Shown: one piece after another, positions 6,772 to 18,008 of the stretch | Position numbering within the stretch: the stretch's first letter is position 1 | Layout: every line of letters starts with the position of its first letter | Assembly (NCBI GenBank): GCA_007695045.1 | Contig: REEP01000056.1 | Span: forward strand, 1-64,000 | Length of the DNA: 64,000 bases | Direction of reading: 5' to 3' | From: Rhodospirillales bacterium | Lineage (GTDB): Bacteria; Pseudomonadota; Alphaproteobacteria; Rhodospirillales; Defluviicoccaceae | Made by a program: the position numbers and the translations under genes | Notes under the pieces: generated by a model | What the model saw: only the letters and a program-made list of their open reading frames with translations | What the model was told of the DNA's origin: nothing | Databases searched by the model: none

Positions 6772-8016
6772 ATGACCACGCCCCGCATCATCACCTTCGG
6801 CTGCCGGCTCAATACCCTTGAATCCGAGGTGATGCGGCGTGAAGCGGAAGCCGGCGGCGTCACCGACACGATCATCGTCAACACCTGCGCGGTGACATCG
6901 GAAGCCGTCCGCCAAGCCCGCCAAACCATTCGCCGTCTGCGCCGGGACCATCCCCGCGACCGGATCGTCGTCACCGGCTGCGCCGCCCAGCTGGATCCGG
7001 CCGCGTTCGCCGCCATGCCGGAAGTGGACCGGGTGCTCGGCAATGCCGAGAAGCTGGACCGAAGCCAACTCACCGGGGCAGGCGATCGGGTTGCGGTGGC
7101 CGACATCATGAGCGTGCGGGAAACGGCGCATCACCTGGTCGACGGCTTCGAAGGCCGCAGCCGCGCCTTCGTCCAGGTGCAGCAGGGGTGCGACCACCGC
7201 TGCACCTTCTGCATCATCCCGTTCGCCCGCGGCCCCAACCGCAGCATCGCCGCGACCCAGGTGATCGCCCAGGTCCGGGCCCTCAGCGCCGCCGGCTATC
7301 GCGAGATCGTTCTGACCGGGGTCGATATCTGCTCGTGGGGTGCCGACCTCGCCCCTGCCGCCCGGCTCGGGGACCTGGTGCAGGCGGTTCTGGCGGCGGT
7401 GCCGGACCTGCCCCGGCTCAGGCTCTCCACCCTTGATCCCGCCGCCATCGATGACGGCCTCTATCGCGCTTTGGCCGAGAACTCGCGGCTGATGCCGCAC
7501 CTTCACTTGAGCCTGCAGGCGGTCAGCGACCTGGTGCTGAAGCGGATGAAGCGCCGCCACGATCGGGCCACCGCCTTCGCCGTGGCGGAGCGCGCGCGCC
7601 GGGCGCGCCCGGACGTGGTGCTGGGCGCAGACCTGATCGCCGGTTTCCCCACCGAGAGCGAGCAGCAGTTTTTGGAGACCCTGGCGGCGGTCGACGACCT
7701 CGGCCTCACCTGGCTGCACGTGTTTCCGTACTCGCCAAGGCGGGGAACCCCCGCCGCCCGCATGCCGCAGATACCGGCGGGCGAGCGCAAGGCCCGGGCG
7801 GCCAGGCTGCGCGATGCCGGGGACCGGGCGCGGGCGCGTTTCCTGGTCAGCCGGGTCGGGGCGGAGACCGAGATTCTGGTGGAGGGGGAAGCCGTCGGCC
7901 GCTGTCCCCACTATGCGCCGGTGCGGCTCGGCCCCGGCGCGCCAGCCGGTATGGTCGTGCCGGCCCGTATCACCGGTGCGGCAAGCGACCACCTGATGGG
8001 AGAACTGGTGCCATGA
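6772..8016 (+). CDS. mtaB: tRNA (t6A37-C2) methylthiotransferase
   Basis: This 414-residue radical-SAM enzyme converts t6A37 to ms2t6A37 in ANN-decoding tRNAs. The N-terminal methylthiotransferase domain carries cluster cysteines 11 (TFGCRLN), 39 (NTCAV) and 70 (TGCAAQ). The radical-SAM triad is Cys140, Cys144, Cys147 (CDHRCTFC). A short C-terminal TRAM-like stretch follows. The FGCRLN opening separates MtaB from MiaB and RimO. The stop overlaps the ftsY start. Confidence 0.95.
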   Translation: MTTPRIITFGCRLNTLESEVMRREAEAGGVTDTIIVNTCAVTSEAVRQARQTIRRLRRDHPRDRIVVTGCAAQLDPAAFAAMPEVDRVLGNAEKLDRSQLTGAGDRVAVADIMSVRETAHHLVDGFEGRSRAFVQVQQGCDHRCTFCIIPFARGPNRSIAATQVIAQVRALSAAGYREIVLTGVDICSWGADLAPAARLGDLVQAVLAAVPDLPRLRLSTLDPAAIDDGLYRALAENSRLMPHLHLSLQAVSDLVLKRMKRRHDRATAFAVAERARRARPDVVLGADLIAGFPTESEQQFLETLAAVDDLGLTWLHVFPYSPRRGTPAARMPQIPAGERKARAARLRDAGDRARARFLVSRVGAETEILVEGEAVGRCPHYAPVRLGPGAPAGMVVPARITGAASDHLMGELVP

Positions 8017-9224
8017 TCGGCCGTGACCACGACGAGACCGGGACCCTCCGACGCCAGGCCGGACCGCCGGTCCGGCAGGAAGAGCCGCGACACGCAGCCA
8101 ACCGAAGAGCCCTCGAGGCCCAAGAGCCGCCAGGGACTCAACCAGGGACTCAACCAGGGACTCCGCCGGAGATTCCGCCGGGGAGACCACCGGAGACCCC
8201 GCCGGACCGCCCCGCCGAAACGCCGCCGGACGACGTGCCGGAGGTGGTTCCGCCGACCGAGCCTCCGCCGACCGAAGTGCCGCCGGAGATCCAGCCGCCG
8301 GAGGGGGCCCACTGGCTGGCACGCCTTCGCCAAGGGCTGGGCCGGTCTTCGGCCAAGCTTGGCGGCGGGATTACCGGCCTGTTCACCCGGCGGAAGCTGG
8401 ACGACGAGGCGCTGGAGGAACTGGAGGAGGTGCTGATCAGCGCCGACCTCGGGGTCACGACCGCCGCCAAGCTGGCGGCATCGCTGGCCAAGACCCGGTT
8501 CAACCAGGATGTGAGCCCGGAGGAGGTGCGCGAGGCGCTGGCGGCGGAGGTCGCCCGCATCCTCACGCCGGTGGCGGAAACCATCACCATCAACCAGGCG
8601 CACAAGCCGCACGTGATTTTGGTATGCGGCGTCAACGGCAGCGGCAAGACCACGACCATCGCCAAGCTGGGCGGACTGTTCAAGCGCGTGGGCTTCAACG
8701 TGGCCTTGGCGGCGGGCGATACCTTCCGCGCCGCCGCGGTGGAGCAACTGCAGATCTGGGGGGAACGGATCAAGGCGCCGGTGTTCGCGCGGCCGATCGG
8801 GGCGGATGCCGCCGGGCTCGCCTACGACGCCCTGGCACAGGCCAGGGCGCAGCGGGCGGACATTCTGCTCATCGATACCGCCGGCCGGCTGCAGAACCGC
8901 GCCGACCTGATGGGCGAACTGCAGAAGATCATCCGGGTGCTGAAGAAGGTGGATCCGGATGCGCCGCACGATGTCCTGTTGGTGCTGGACGCGACGGTGG
9001 GGCAGAACGCCCACAGCCAGGTGGAGACGTTCCGCGCCATGGTGGACGTGACCGGCCTTGTCATGACCAAGCTGGACGGCTCGGCCAAGGGCGGCGTTGT
9101 GGTGGCGCTGGCCGACAAGTTCGGCCTGCCAGTGCATGCCGTGGGTGTCGGCGAGGGGCTCGACGACATGCGCCCGTTCGATCCGAACGCCTTCGCCCGC
9201 AGCCTGATGGGTCTCAGCCCCTGA
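8013..9224 (+). CDS. ftsY: Signal recognition particle receptor FtsY
   Basis: This 403-residue GTPase docks SRP-bound ribosomes at the inner membrane. It has a proline-rich acidic N-terminal region (about 38-95) that includes a 12-nt tandem duplication encoding GTQP, then the NG domain. The four-helix N part begins near residue 100. The P-loop GVNGSGKTT is at 206-214, followed by DTAGR, TKLDGSAKGG and the closing GEGLDDMRPFD. It overlaps mtaB by 4 nt. The A domain is unusually rich in Pro/Glu/Thr, as in other alphaproteobacterial FtsY. Confidence 0.96.
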   Translation: MIGRDHDETGTLRRQAGPPVRQEEPRHAANRRALEAQEPPGTQPGTQPGTPPEIPPGRPPETPPDRPAETPPDDVPEVVPPTEPPPTEVPPEIQPPEGAHWLARLRQGLGRSSAKLGGGITGLFTRRKLDDEALEELEEVLISADLGVTTAAKLAASLAKTRFNQDVSPEEVREALAAEVARILTPVAETITINQAHKPHVILVCGVNGSGKTTTIAKLGGLFKRVGFNVALAAGDTFRAAAVEQLQIWGERIKAPVFARPIGADAAGLAYDALAQARAQRADILLIDTAGRLQNRADLMGELQKIIRVLKKVDPDAPHDVLLVLDATVGQNAHSQVETFRAMVDVTGLVMTKLDGSAKGGVVVALADKFGLPVHAVGVGEGLDDMRPFDPNAFARSLMGLSP

Positions 9225-9347
9225 CCGCGGCGGCGGTCGCGGCCGGGCGATAACACGGGCTTCACGTCACGCGGTTGTGTCGACGCGTGATCGCGCTGGT
9301 GAGTTACCTTAGGCTTCAGGGCGGGGATCACCATTGGAAGCGGTGCA

Positions 9348-10700
9348 ATGCTGCGACGCCTGTCCCTCGTTCTGTTCGGTCATCCGGTGGAAGGACAGCT
9401 TCCCGTCCGGGTCCGGCGCGCCATCACCGATCAGCAGGCCCAGGCCGAAGTCCTGATCGGCACCATCCAGCTTGCCCTCGTCATCTTTTTCATCCTGCTG
9501 TACGCGGTCACGCCAAAGACGTCGGAGGGCACACCGTTTACGCCCGTGCCGTATGTCCTGGCCCTGTACTTGACCTTCACGCTCGTACGCGTTGTCCTGG
9601 CGTACTACCGCATTTTGCCGCGCTGGTTTCTGCTTTTGTCCGTGGTCGGGGATATCGGCCTGCTGATGGCCCTGATCTGGAGTTTCCATCTTCAGTACCA
9701 GCAGCCGGCACCGTTTTATCTCAAGGCGCCGACCCTGCTTTACGTCTTCATCTTCATCGCCCTGCGAACCCTTCGGTTCGAGCCGGTCTATGTCATCACG
9801 GCCGGCCTCACCGCCGCCCTGGGTTGGCTCGCCATGCTGATTTATGCCATTCAGGACATGCCGGGCGGCATGGAGGTGGTGACCCGGGACTATGTGCTGT
9901 ACATGACCTCCAACCGGGTGCTGATCGGGGCGGAGGTGGACAAGATCATCTCCATCGTCCTCGTCTCCGCCGTGCTGGCGGCGGCGCTGGTGCGGGCCCG
10001 GCGGCTGCTGGAACGCTCCGTGGCCGCGGCCACCGTCGCCCGTGACCTGTCACGCTTCGTCTCCCCGGAGGTGGCGGCCGAGATCACCACCGCCGACCGT
10101 CCAGTCCAGCCGGGCGATGCCCACGTCAAGGACGGCAGCATGCTGTTCTGCGATATCGAGGGATTTTCCGGAATCGCCGAACGCCTGACGCCCGATGCCT
10201 TGATGCGGATGCTGAACGATTATTTCGCAGCCGTGTCCGAGGTGATCGACCGCCACGGCGGGGTCATCACCCAGTATCACGGCGATGCCATGCTAATTAC
10301 CTTCAACAGCGTGAGTTCCGACCCCGACCATGCCGCCAACGCCGTGCGCACGGCGGTGGGCATCCAGGAGGTGCTGGCGCGGCGGACGTTCGGGTCGGAC
10401 CTGATGACACTGCGCACCCGCTGCGGCATCAATACCGGGACCATGGTGATCGGCGCCGTGGGCACGGCGGAACGGATGCTGTTCACCGTCCACGGTGACG
10501 AGGTCAACATCGCCGCCCGCCTGGAACAGCTCAACAAGCAGTTCGGGACATACATCCTCGTCACCGACCGTACCATGTCCGTCACCGGCCAGGCGTTCGC
10601 ATTCCGCTTTTTGGGTGAGGTGGCCACGCGCGGACGCAACGCACCCGTCGCCGTGTACACAATCGAGCTGCCGCACCTTACCGGGGCTGCAAAAAAATAA
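9348..10700 (+). CDS. Membrane-bound class III adenylate/guanylate cyclase
   Basis: This 450-residue protein has about five to six hydrophobic segments (35-55, 68-86, 92-112, 128-140, 147-168, 198-216) and a C-terminal cyclase homology domain (about 262-440). The metal aspartates are Asp269 (LFCDIEGF) and Asp313 (YHGDAML). The transition-state residues Asn387 and Arg391 are in VNIAARLE. The purine-selecting lysine position holds Gln309 (ITQYHGD), and Thr380 sits where class IIIb enzymes have Thr. It should make a cyclic nucleotide in response to a membrane signal; whether cAMP or another product is open. It stands alone after ftsY, 123 nt downstream. Confidence 0.9.
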   Translation: MLRRLSLVLFGHPVEGQLPVRVRRAITDQQAQAEVLIGTIQLALVIFFILLYAVTPKTSEGTPFTPVPYVLALYLTFTLVRVVLAYYRILPRWFLLLSVVGDIGLLMALIWSFHLQYQQPAPFYLKAPTLLYVFIFIALRTLRFEPVYVITAGLTAALGWLAMLIYAIQDMPGGMEVVTRDYVLYMTSNRVLIGAEVDKIISIVLVSAVLAAALVRARRLLERSVAAATVARDLSRFVSPEVAAEITTADRPVQPGDAHVKDGSMLFCDIEGFSGIAERLTPDALMRMLNDYFAAVSEVIDRHGGVITQYHGDAMLITFNSVSSDPDHAANAVRTAVGIQEVLARRTFGSDLMTLRTRCGINTGTMVIGAVGTAERMLFTVHGDEVNIAARLEQLNKQFGTYILVTDRTMSVTGQAFAFRFLGEVATRGRNAPVAVYTIELPHLTGAAKK

Positions 10701-11219
10701 TTCAAGCGAATGACACGCAATCGTTTTAACGGCGGCCGTCGGCCAATAGTTGAGCGACGGGGTCTTTGAATCGGTCAGGATAAATGTTGAATGCCTGAAC
10801 ATTAAGAAGGCATGTCCCTACCTCCGGATCAGGTAAGCAATACGAAAGATGCACTTGATTCGCGTTACCGTGGACGGCGCGGTTGAAAAAGTCGTGTTGG
10901 CCAATCGTTGCGTGTGTGTTATGGTTTTTTGACTTAGCAGGGTTTAAACAAAAACGCGACTCGTCGAAACGCGACCAGAAGCCGACCAACGGCGCTTGCG
11001 ACGGTACCCGTCCTTAAGAGCACGGGACGATCGCCAAAGGCAAAAGTAAAGACCACAAAAGAAAAGAGTCTGGGAGGAAAGCTTGACGTCCGGGGTCCCG
11101 GCTGTCGCGGCGACACACATCGGTGTCGCGCGCCTGGAGACGTATTGCCTTCGCGGCAAGGCGCTCCACCCATCGCCCGGCCTCCTCCCGCGTACCGCTG
11201 AGGAGAGGAAAGCCAGACC
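10701..11219. other. Intergenic region with hairpins upstream of the flavoprotein gene
   Basis: 519 nt without a convincing gene. It is AT-richer than its surroundings and has A-rich purine runs around 11035-11075. A perfect hairpin GCGACAC/GTGTCGC sits at 11110-11129 and a small TTGCC/GGCAA hairpin at 11145-11159. GAGGAGAGGAAAG just before 11220 is the ribosome binding site of the next gene. No clear promoter was identified. Confidence 0.4.
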
Positions 11220-12548
11220 ATGGGCCTGCCCGCCATCTGTCCTTCCCGCCGTCGGTTCCTGACCGCCGGCGCCGCCAGCGCTGCCGGTCTTGCCGTGCCG
11301 GGCTTGGCGCCCTTGACAACCGCATCGTGCGCAGCGGCGGCGACCGTCGACACGAATGCCCGGCTCGTCATCGTCGGCGGCGGTTCGGCCGGCACCTCGC
11401 TGGCGAACCGCCTGACACGGGCGACGCGTGGGGCCCGAATCACCATCGTCGATCCCAGCGGCACTCACCGCTACCAACCCGGCGACACCCTGGTGGCCAC
11501 CGGGGTCTGGGAACCGCAGCAACTCCTCCGCCCGCAGGCCGCGTTTCTGCCCGACGCGGTCACCTGGGTGCGTGAAGCGGTGGCCGCCTTCGACCCCGAG
11601 ACCAACCGGGTGGTGACGGAGACCGGCCGCGCGATCACTTACGATTTCCTCATCGTGGCCACGGGCCTCATCTTTGAGTTCGAACGCATCGAAGGCATGG
11701 AACCCGACCTCATCGGCCGGGAAGGCATCGGCAGCGTCTACGGCAACGCGGCGGCGACATGGCCGGTGCTGCGGGAGTTCATCCAGACCGGCGGCGTCGG
11801 ACTGTTCGGACGGCCGCCGGGCGAACTCAAGTGCGCCGGCGCACCGCTCAAGGTCACCTTCCTTGCCATCGACCAGGCGCAGCGCGCCGGCACCCGCGAC
11901 CGGTTGGATTTCATCTTCAACGCCGAATCCGACAGGCTGTTTTCCGTGCCGGTCTACCATGACTTTGTCGAGCAGCGGTTGGGCGAGCTCGGCGTGACCG
12001 TCAACCGGTCTTTCGTGCTGACCGGCATCGATCCCGGCGCCAGAACCGCAACCTACCGCACACCCGCCGGGCCGGTCACGCTGGGCTACGACTTCATTCA
12101 CGTGGTCCCGCCGATGGTGGCACCCAGGCCCGTGCGCGACAGCCCTTTGGCCTGGCAAGAGGGGCGGTACGCCGAGGACGGCTGGCTCGAGGCCGATCCC
12201 GACACCTTGCGCCACCCGCGCTATCCCAACGTCTTCGGCGCCGGCGATGTCCTGGGAGTGCCGCGCGGCAAGACAGCAGCCAGCGTCAAGGCACAGGTGC
12301 CGGTGGTGACCGAAAACCTCCTGTCGGTGATCGCCGGCGGCGAGCCAACGGCCCGTTTCAACGGCTACACCTCGTGCCCTCTGATCACCCGGATCGGCGC
12401 CGCACTGCTGGTGGAATTCGACTACGACGGCAACCTGACGCCGACGTTGCCGTTCGTCGATCCGACACGGGAGTCGTGGCTGCCGTGGCTTCTCAAGACC
12501 CGTTTCCTTCAACCCACCTACTACGCAATGTTGCGCGGACATGTATAA
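11220..12548 (+). CDS. Sulfide:quinone oxidoreductase-like flavoprotein, Tat-exported
   Basis: This 442-residue FAD protein has a twin-arginine signal (SRRRFLTAG, residues 9-17) and hydrophobic core. The dinucleotide-binding GGGSAG is near 63-68, and FGAGDV near 349-354 is the second FAD motif. Cys215 (ELKCAGAP) and Cys396 (YTSCPLIT) match the two redox-active cysteines that carry the persulfide in SQR-type enzymes; the third cysteine of type I SQR is not seen. The expected reaction is sulfide oxidation with electrons passed to quinone. The exported location suggests work at the periplasmic face of the membrane. The closest family is SQR; a related flavocytochrome-like dehydrogenase is possible. 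A small membrane protein gene follows 12 nt later. Confidence 0.8.
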   Translation: MGLPAICPSRRRFLTAGAASAAGLAVPGLAPLTTASCAAAATVDTNARLVIVGGGSAGTSLANRLTRATRGARITIVDPSGTHRYQPGDTLVATGVWEPQQLLRPQAAFLPDAVTWVREAVAAFDPETNRVVTETGRAITYDFLIVATGLIFEFERIEGMEPDLIGREGIGSVYGNAAATWPVLREFIQTGGVGLFGRPPGELKCAGAPLKVTFLAIDQAQRAGTRDRLDFIFNAESDRLFSVPVYHDFVEQRLGELGVTVNRSFVLTGIDPGARTATYRTPAGPVTLGYDFIHVVPPMVAPRPVRDSPLAWQEGRYAEDGWLEADPDTLRHPRYPNVFGAGDVLGVPRGKTAASVKAQVPVVTENLLSVIAGGEPTARFNGYTSCPLITRIGAALLVEFDYDGNLTPTLPFVDPTRESWLPWLLKTRFLQPTYYAMLRGHV

Positions 12549-12560
12549 GGAGTGCAGATC

Positions 12561-12932
12561 ATGAAGCAACTCTCGATGATGTTTCACGTCGTGGTGGAAT
12601 TCCTGGTTCCGTTCCTCGCACCTTTTGCCGTTCTGCTCGGTATTGCGTTGGCGGTCTTGTCGGTGCAGTACCTCGTTCGCGGCGGACCCGTCTTCGCCGC
12701 TCGACCCTTCGTGATCGCGTGGGGCGTGGCGGCGGCCGTCGCGGCCTTGGCGTTCTTCCTGGTTCCCATGTGGACCCAGGGTGCCCTGGCCGATTTGGTG
12801 ACCTGGTATGACTGGCTCGCCGCTGCGGGTCTCGCGACGGCGGGTGCCACGGCATTCGTCATCGCCTATCCGCTGGCCCTGCTTCTCCTCACCGGCGGCA
12901 GCGGCGGGAGCGGCGAACCGGCCACGGCCTGA
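12561..12932 (+). CDS. Small membrane protein of unknown function, coupled to the SQR-like gene
   Basis: This encodes 123 residues from an ATG with AAGGAG 8 nt upstream; a GTG nine bases earlier overlaps that site and is less likely. Three to four hydrophobic segments are visible (about 9-34, 46-71, 78-106). A glycine/serine tail GGSGGSGEPATA closes the protein. I do not recognise the family. Its position directly behind an exported SQR-like flavoprotein suggests it may anchor it or connect it to the quinone pool, which is an inference only. Confidence 0.75.
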   Translation: MKQLSMMFHVVVEFLVPFLAPFAVLLGIALAVLSVQYLVRGGPVFAARPFVIAWGVAAAVAALAFFLVPMWTQGALADLVTWYDWLAAAGLATAGATAFVIAYPLALLLLTGGSGGSGEPATA

Positions 12933-12982
12933 GCCGGCCGCGCACGACATCAGGGGGCGGTGCCGCCGACGTGCCGGCTCAG
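12929..12982. terminator. Bidirectional hairpin shared by two convergent genes
   Basis: CTGAGCCGGC (12929-12938) pairs perfectly with GCCGGCTCAG (12973-12982). Each arm contains the stop codon of one of the converging genes. A G/C-rich loop lies between; there is no T-run, so termination strength is uncertain. Confidence 0.5.
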
Positions 12983-13683
12983 GCGTCGGCGGCATTGCGC
13001 TCACGCAGGTGCGGGATCATGCGCTTGAGCCGAGGGGGTGCGTAGCGCTCGAACGCGCGTGGCAATGCCACCATCGAGGCCACCACGACGCCGCCCGCGA
13101 TGGCGGCCCAGACGGGCGATATTACCAGAACGCTGCCAAGGGTGACGTAGACGACCGTCATCGGCAGCATGCCGATCAGGGTGGCGACGGCGAAGGCCCG
13201 CAAGGACATCACCGTCAAGCCGGCCCCGTAACTCACCAGCGCGAATGAGACGACGGGGATCAGTCGGCTGATCAGGACCACCCAGAACAGCATGCGGTCG
13301 CTGCAATCCCGGCACAGCACCGCATGACCGCCGACCAGACGCGCCACCATGTCGCGGGCGGCGAAGCGGGCGATGGCGAAGGCGAGCATCGCCCCGATCA
13401 GGGCACTGCCGGCGGCGAGGGCAGTGCCCAGAACCGGCCCGTACACCAGCCCCGCCGTCACCGTGATCGGCACGGTCGGCAACGGCCCCAGGACCACCGC
13501 CAGCACCATCAAGGCCGCCAGCAGAACCGGGCCCCAGGCGCCGCTGTCGGCGATGCGTTCGGCCAGCGCCGCCGGCGTCAGGGCTGCGGGCCAGCCCGTC
13601 ACCAGCACAACGGCGAAGGCGATGGCAAGCGCGCCGGCGACCGCGGCAGGCCGGGCCCAGCGCTGAAGCCGCGTCCGCTTCAC
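12979..13683 (-). CDS. TVP38/TMEM64 (VTT domain) family membrane protein
   Basis: This encodes 234 residues from a GTG at 13681-13683. A TTG at 13701 is also in frame but lies only 2 nt from the tRNA end, so its ribosome site would fall in the tRNA. Five to six membrane segments surround the VTT core: VLGPLPTVPITVTAGLVYG, a small-residue helix (ALAAGSALIGAMLAFAIAR), and SRLIPVVSFALVSYGAG. The family is linked to lipid scrambling or transport, and members often lie near sulfide or selenium metabolism genes. It converges on the SQR-like unit through a shared hairpin. Confidence 0.85.
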   Translation of the reverse strand: MKRTRLQRWARPAAVAGALAIAFAVVLVTGWPAALTPAALAERIADSGAWGPVLLAALMVLAVVLGPLPTVPITVTAGLVYGPVLGTALAAGSALIGAMLAFAIARFAARDMVARLVGGHAVLCRDCSDRMLFWVVLISRLIPVVSFALVSYGAGLTVMSLRAFAVATLIGMLPMTVVYVTLGSVLVISPVWAAIAGGVVVASMVALPRAFERYAPPRLKRMIPHLRERNAADA

Positions 13684-13703
13684 GTAGGAAGATGCCCCCA
13701 AGA

Positions 13704-13780
13704 TGGTGGGCCCGGCAGGACTCGAACCTGCAACCAGACCGTTATGAGCGGCCGGCTCTAACCAGTTGAGCTACGGGCCC
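13704..13780 (-). tRNA. tRNA with CAU anticodon, probably tRNA-Ile2
   Basis: The minus strand gives a full cloverleaf of 77 nt. The acceptor is GGGCCCG, the D arm GCTC...GAGC, the anticodon loop CTCATAA (anticodon CAT), the T arm GCAGG-TTCGAGT-CCTGC, and CCA is encoded. C4 and C5 in the acceptor stem are the features by which TilS distinguishes tRNA-Ile2 from elongator Met, and the position next to rpoD fits. TilS, encoded at 58.5 kb, would change C34 to lysidine so the tRNA reads AUA. Met identity is less likely. Confidence 0.9.
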
Positions 13781-13873
13781 GAGGTGGTGACAGGCGCACA
13801 ACCGGCCGGACGTGTTCGGTTTCCCGAACCGACGGCGCGCCGGCGGGCGCGGTCCCGGCAATCAGTCGTGCGA

Positions 13874-16012
<2,139 letters not shown>

Positions 16013-16112
16013 GTTAACCGCTGCTCCTCATCCACCCGCCCGGGCGCCAAGCCTTCCATACCATGCGTCTGCCTCCGGTATCGTCGCGGGTCCGGTCATG
16101 ACCCGTTGTCAC

Positions 16113-18008
16113 CTAGTCGGACGGTTCCCGCCCATCCGAATCGGGCCCGTCGCGAACCGCCGGCACGGCTTCCGCGTGGGCCTTCAACGCCTGAAAGATG
16201 TGGTACGCTTCCGCCGACGGATCATCGGCAAGCGCTTGCTTACGGTGTTGCAGTTCGGGTCGCATCCGGTCTCGGCGGTACAAGGCGAAGGTCTCTTCCC
16301 ATCCCGCTAAGGCTGTTTCCAAGGCGACACCCTGACGTGCAAAAAAGGCATGCGCTCCCAGGCGGCCATCAAGCACACACGCCAAGGATGCCGAGAATCC
16401 GCATCGCCTGAGGTGGCTTTGCAGCCTTTCCGAGTCAAGGGCTTCGCCCGTTGCCGCCATGTCCAAAATCCCCTGGCGCAGGGCATCCAGGGCGGGGTCG
16501 GTGAACCCGATGGTTCCCAGCCGCTCTCCCACCGTGTCAAGGAGATCGGGTTGAACGAGTACGACCGCAAGCAGAATCGCCTCCCGCCGCCAGGTCACCG
16601 TCTGCGCTGGGCTTTCGGGCTGTCCGGGCTCGATTCCGACCATTGACGCGGCCGCCGGTCGGCGAGGTCCCCTGCCCAGTTCTTGGCCCGTTACCTTGCC
16701 TGAACCGAAGGACCGGCCCGCCGGCCCGCCGCGATCCCGCTGTCGGCCGAGGTCGCGAATGCGGGCGCGGAACCCCCACAACAGGTGCGACCGTAAAGAC
16801 ACATCCGCGACAGAATCGACATGGCGGCGAAGCCGGGACTCCAGCGCGGCGCGATCCTCGGGGGTGCGCACCGGCCGGTCGCGGGTCTCGCTCCAGAACA
16901 GCATGTCCGAAAGGGACAGGGCATCGGCCATCGCGCTTTTGAGGAACTGCGCCGGATAGCGCCGGGCAACACCGTCCGGATCATCCCCCGTGTCGGTGGC
17001 GATGAACGCGAACTTCAGCCCGAAGCCGGCTTTGAGGATCGGCAGCACCCGTTCCGCCGCGCGTGCCGCGGCCCGCACGCCGGCCGCATCGGGATCGAAC
17101 AGGATCACCGGTTCCGGCACCACCCGCCACAACTCGGCGATCTGCTCCGGCGTCAGGGCGGTGCCGAGGGGGGCGACCGCATGGGCAAGGCCGGCGCGAT
17201 GCAGGCCGATCACGTCCATGTAGCCTTCGGCGACAATCAGGGTGCCGGCCTGGCGCGCCGCCGGCGCCGCCAGATGCATGCCGTACACCATCCGTCCCTT
17301 GTGGAAGAGGGCTGTTTCCGGGGAATTGAGGTATTTCGGCTCCCCCTCACCCAAGATGCGGCCGCCGAAGGCGACCACCTGGCCACGGCGGTCCATAATG
17401 GGGAACATCACGCGGTTGCGGAACCGGTCGTACGGCGCCCGTCCGCCCTCGTCCGGCGCCACCAGCAGCCCGGCCGCCACCATCGCCGCATCGTCGATCC
17501 CGTCGCGGCCAAGCGCGTCGCGCAATCCGTTGCGCCCGGCGGGGGCGAACCCCAGCCTGAAATGCTCGATCAGGTCGTCGCTGACGCCGCGACGCTCAAG
17601 GTAGGCCCGGGCTTCAGCCCCCGCGGGCGCCTTCAAGGTTCGTGCGAACCAGCGGGCGGCCGCTTCTACCACGTCGGCCAGCCCGCGACGGCGTTCGGCG
17701 GATTGGCGCGCTTCCGGGCTTTCCTGCGGAACCTCCATGCCGAGCTCGGCGGCCAGGCGCTCAACCGCCTCGGGAAAGCTCAGCCCTTCGGTCTTCATCA
17801 GGAAGTCGAACGCACTGCCATGGGCACCGCAGCCGAAGCAGTGATAGTGGTCGTCGAACACGGTGAACGACGGCGTCTTCTCATTGTGGAACGGACACAG
17901 GCCGACCCGGTCGCGGCCGCGCCGGATCAGCCGCACCCGCTTGCCGATCAGGGCCGCGAGGTCCACCCGAGCACGCAATGTGTCCAGAAAGTCGCTCGGC
18001 AGTGCCAT
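16113..18008 (-). CDS. dnaG: DNA primase
   Basis: This encodes 631 residues starting at MALPSDFLDTLRARVDL. The frame is open further upstream, but that extension is Arg/Gly-rich and unconserved. The CHC2 zinc site is Cys38, His41, Cys57, Cys60. A TOPRIM domain follows with VAEGYMDVI and the FDPDAAGVRAA acidic motif. The C-terminal part, which binds the DnaB helicase, is less conserved. The enzyme makes RNA primers for replication. rpoD follows on the same strand. The yqeY gene often found near dnaG is not seen here. Confidence 0.97.
   Translation of the reverse strand: MALPSDFLDTLRARVDLAALIGKRVRLIRRGRDRVGLCPFHNEKTPSFTVFDDHYHCFGCGAHGSAFDFLMKTEGLSFPEAVERLAAELGMEVPQESPEARQSAERRRGLADVVEAAARWFARTLKAPAGAEARAYLERRGVSDDLIEHFRLGFAPAGRNGLRDALGRDGIDDAAMVAAGLLVAPDEGGRAPYDRFRNRVMFPIMDRRGQVVAFGGRILGEGEPKYLNSPETALFHKGRMVYGMHLAAPAARQAGTLIVAEGYMDVIGLHRAGLAHAVAPLGTALTPEQIAELWRVVPEPVILFDPDAAGVRAAARAAERVLPILKAGFGLKFAFIATDTGDDPDGVARRYPAQFLKSAMADALSLSDMLFWSETRDRPVRTPEDRAALESRLRRHVDSVADVSLRSHLLWGFRARIRDLGRQRDRGGPAGRSFGSGKVTGQELGRGPRRPAAASMVGIEPGQPESPAQTVTWRREAILLAVVLVQPDLLDTVGERLGTIGFTDPALDALRQGILDMAATGEALDSERLQSHLRRCGFSASLACVLDGRLGAHAFFARQGVALETALAGWEETFALYRRDRMRPELQHRKQALADDPSAEAYHIFQALKAHAEAVPAVRDGPDSDGREPSD

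Noticed and set aside
10726-10989. 87-codon open frame on the minus strand before the SQR-like gene
   Set aside because: No ribosome site is visible, composition and codon use do not match genes here, and the frame lies in the promoter/leader space of a divergent gene. Not recognisable as a protein.
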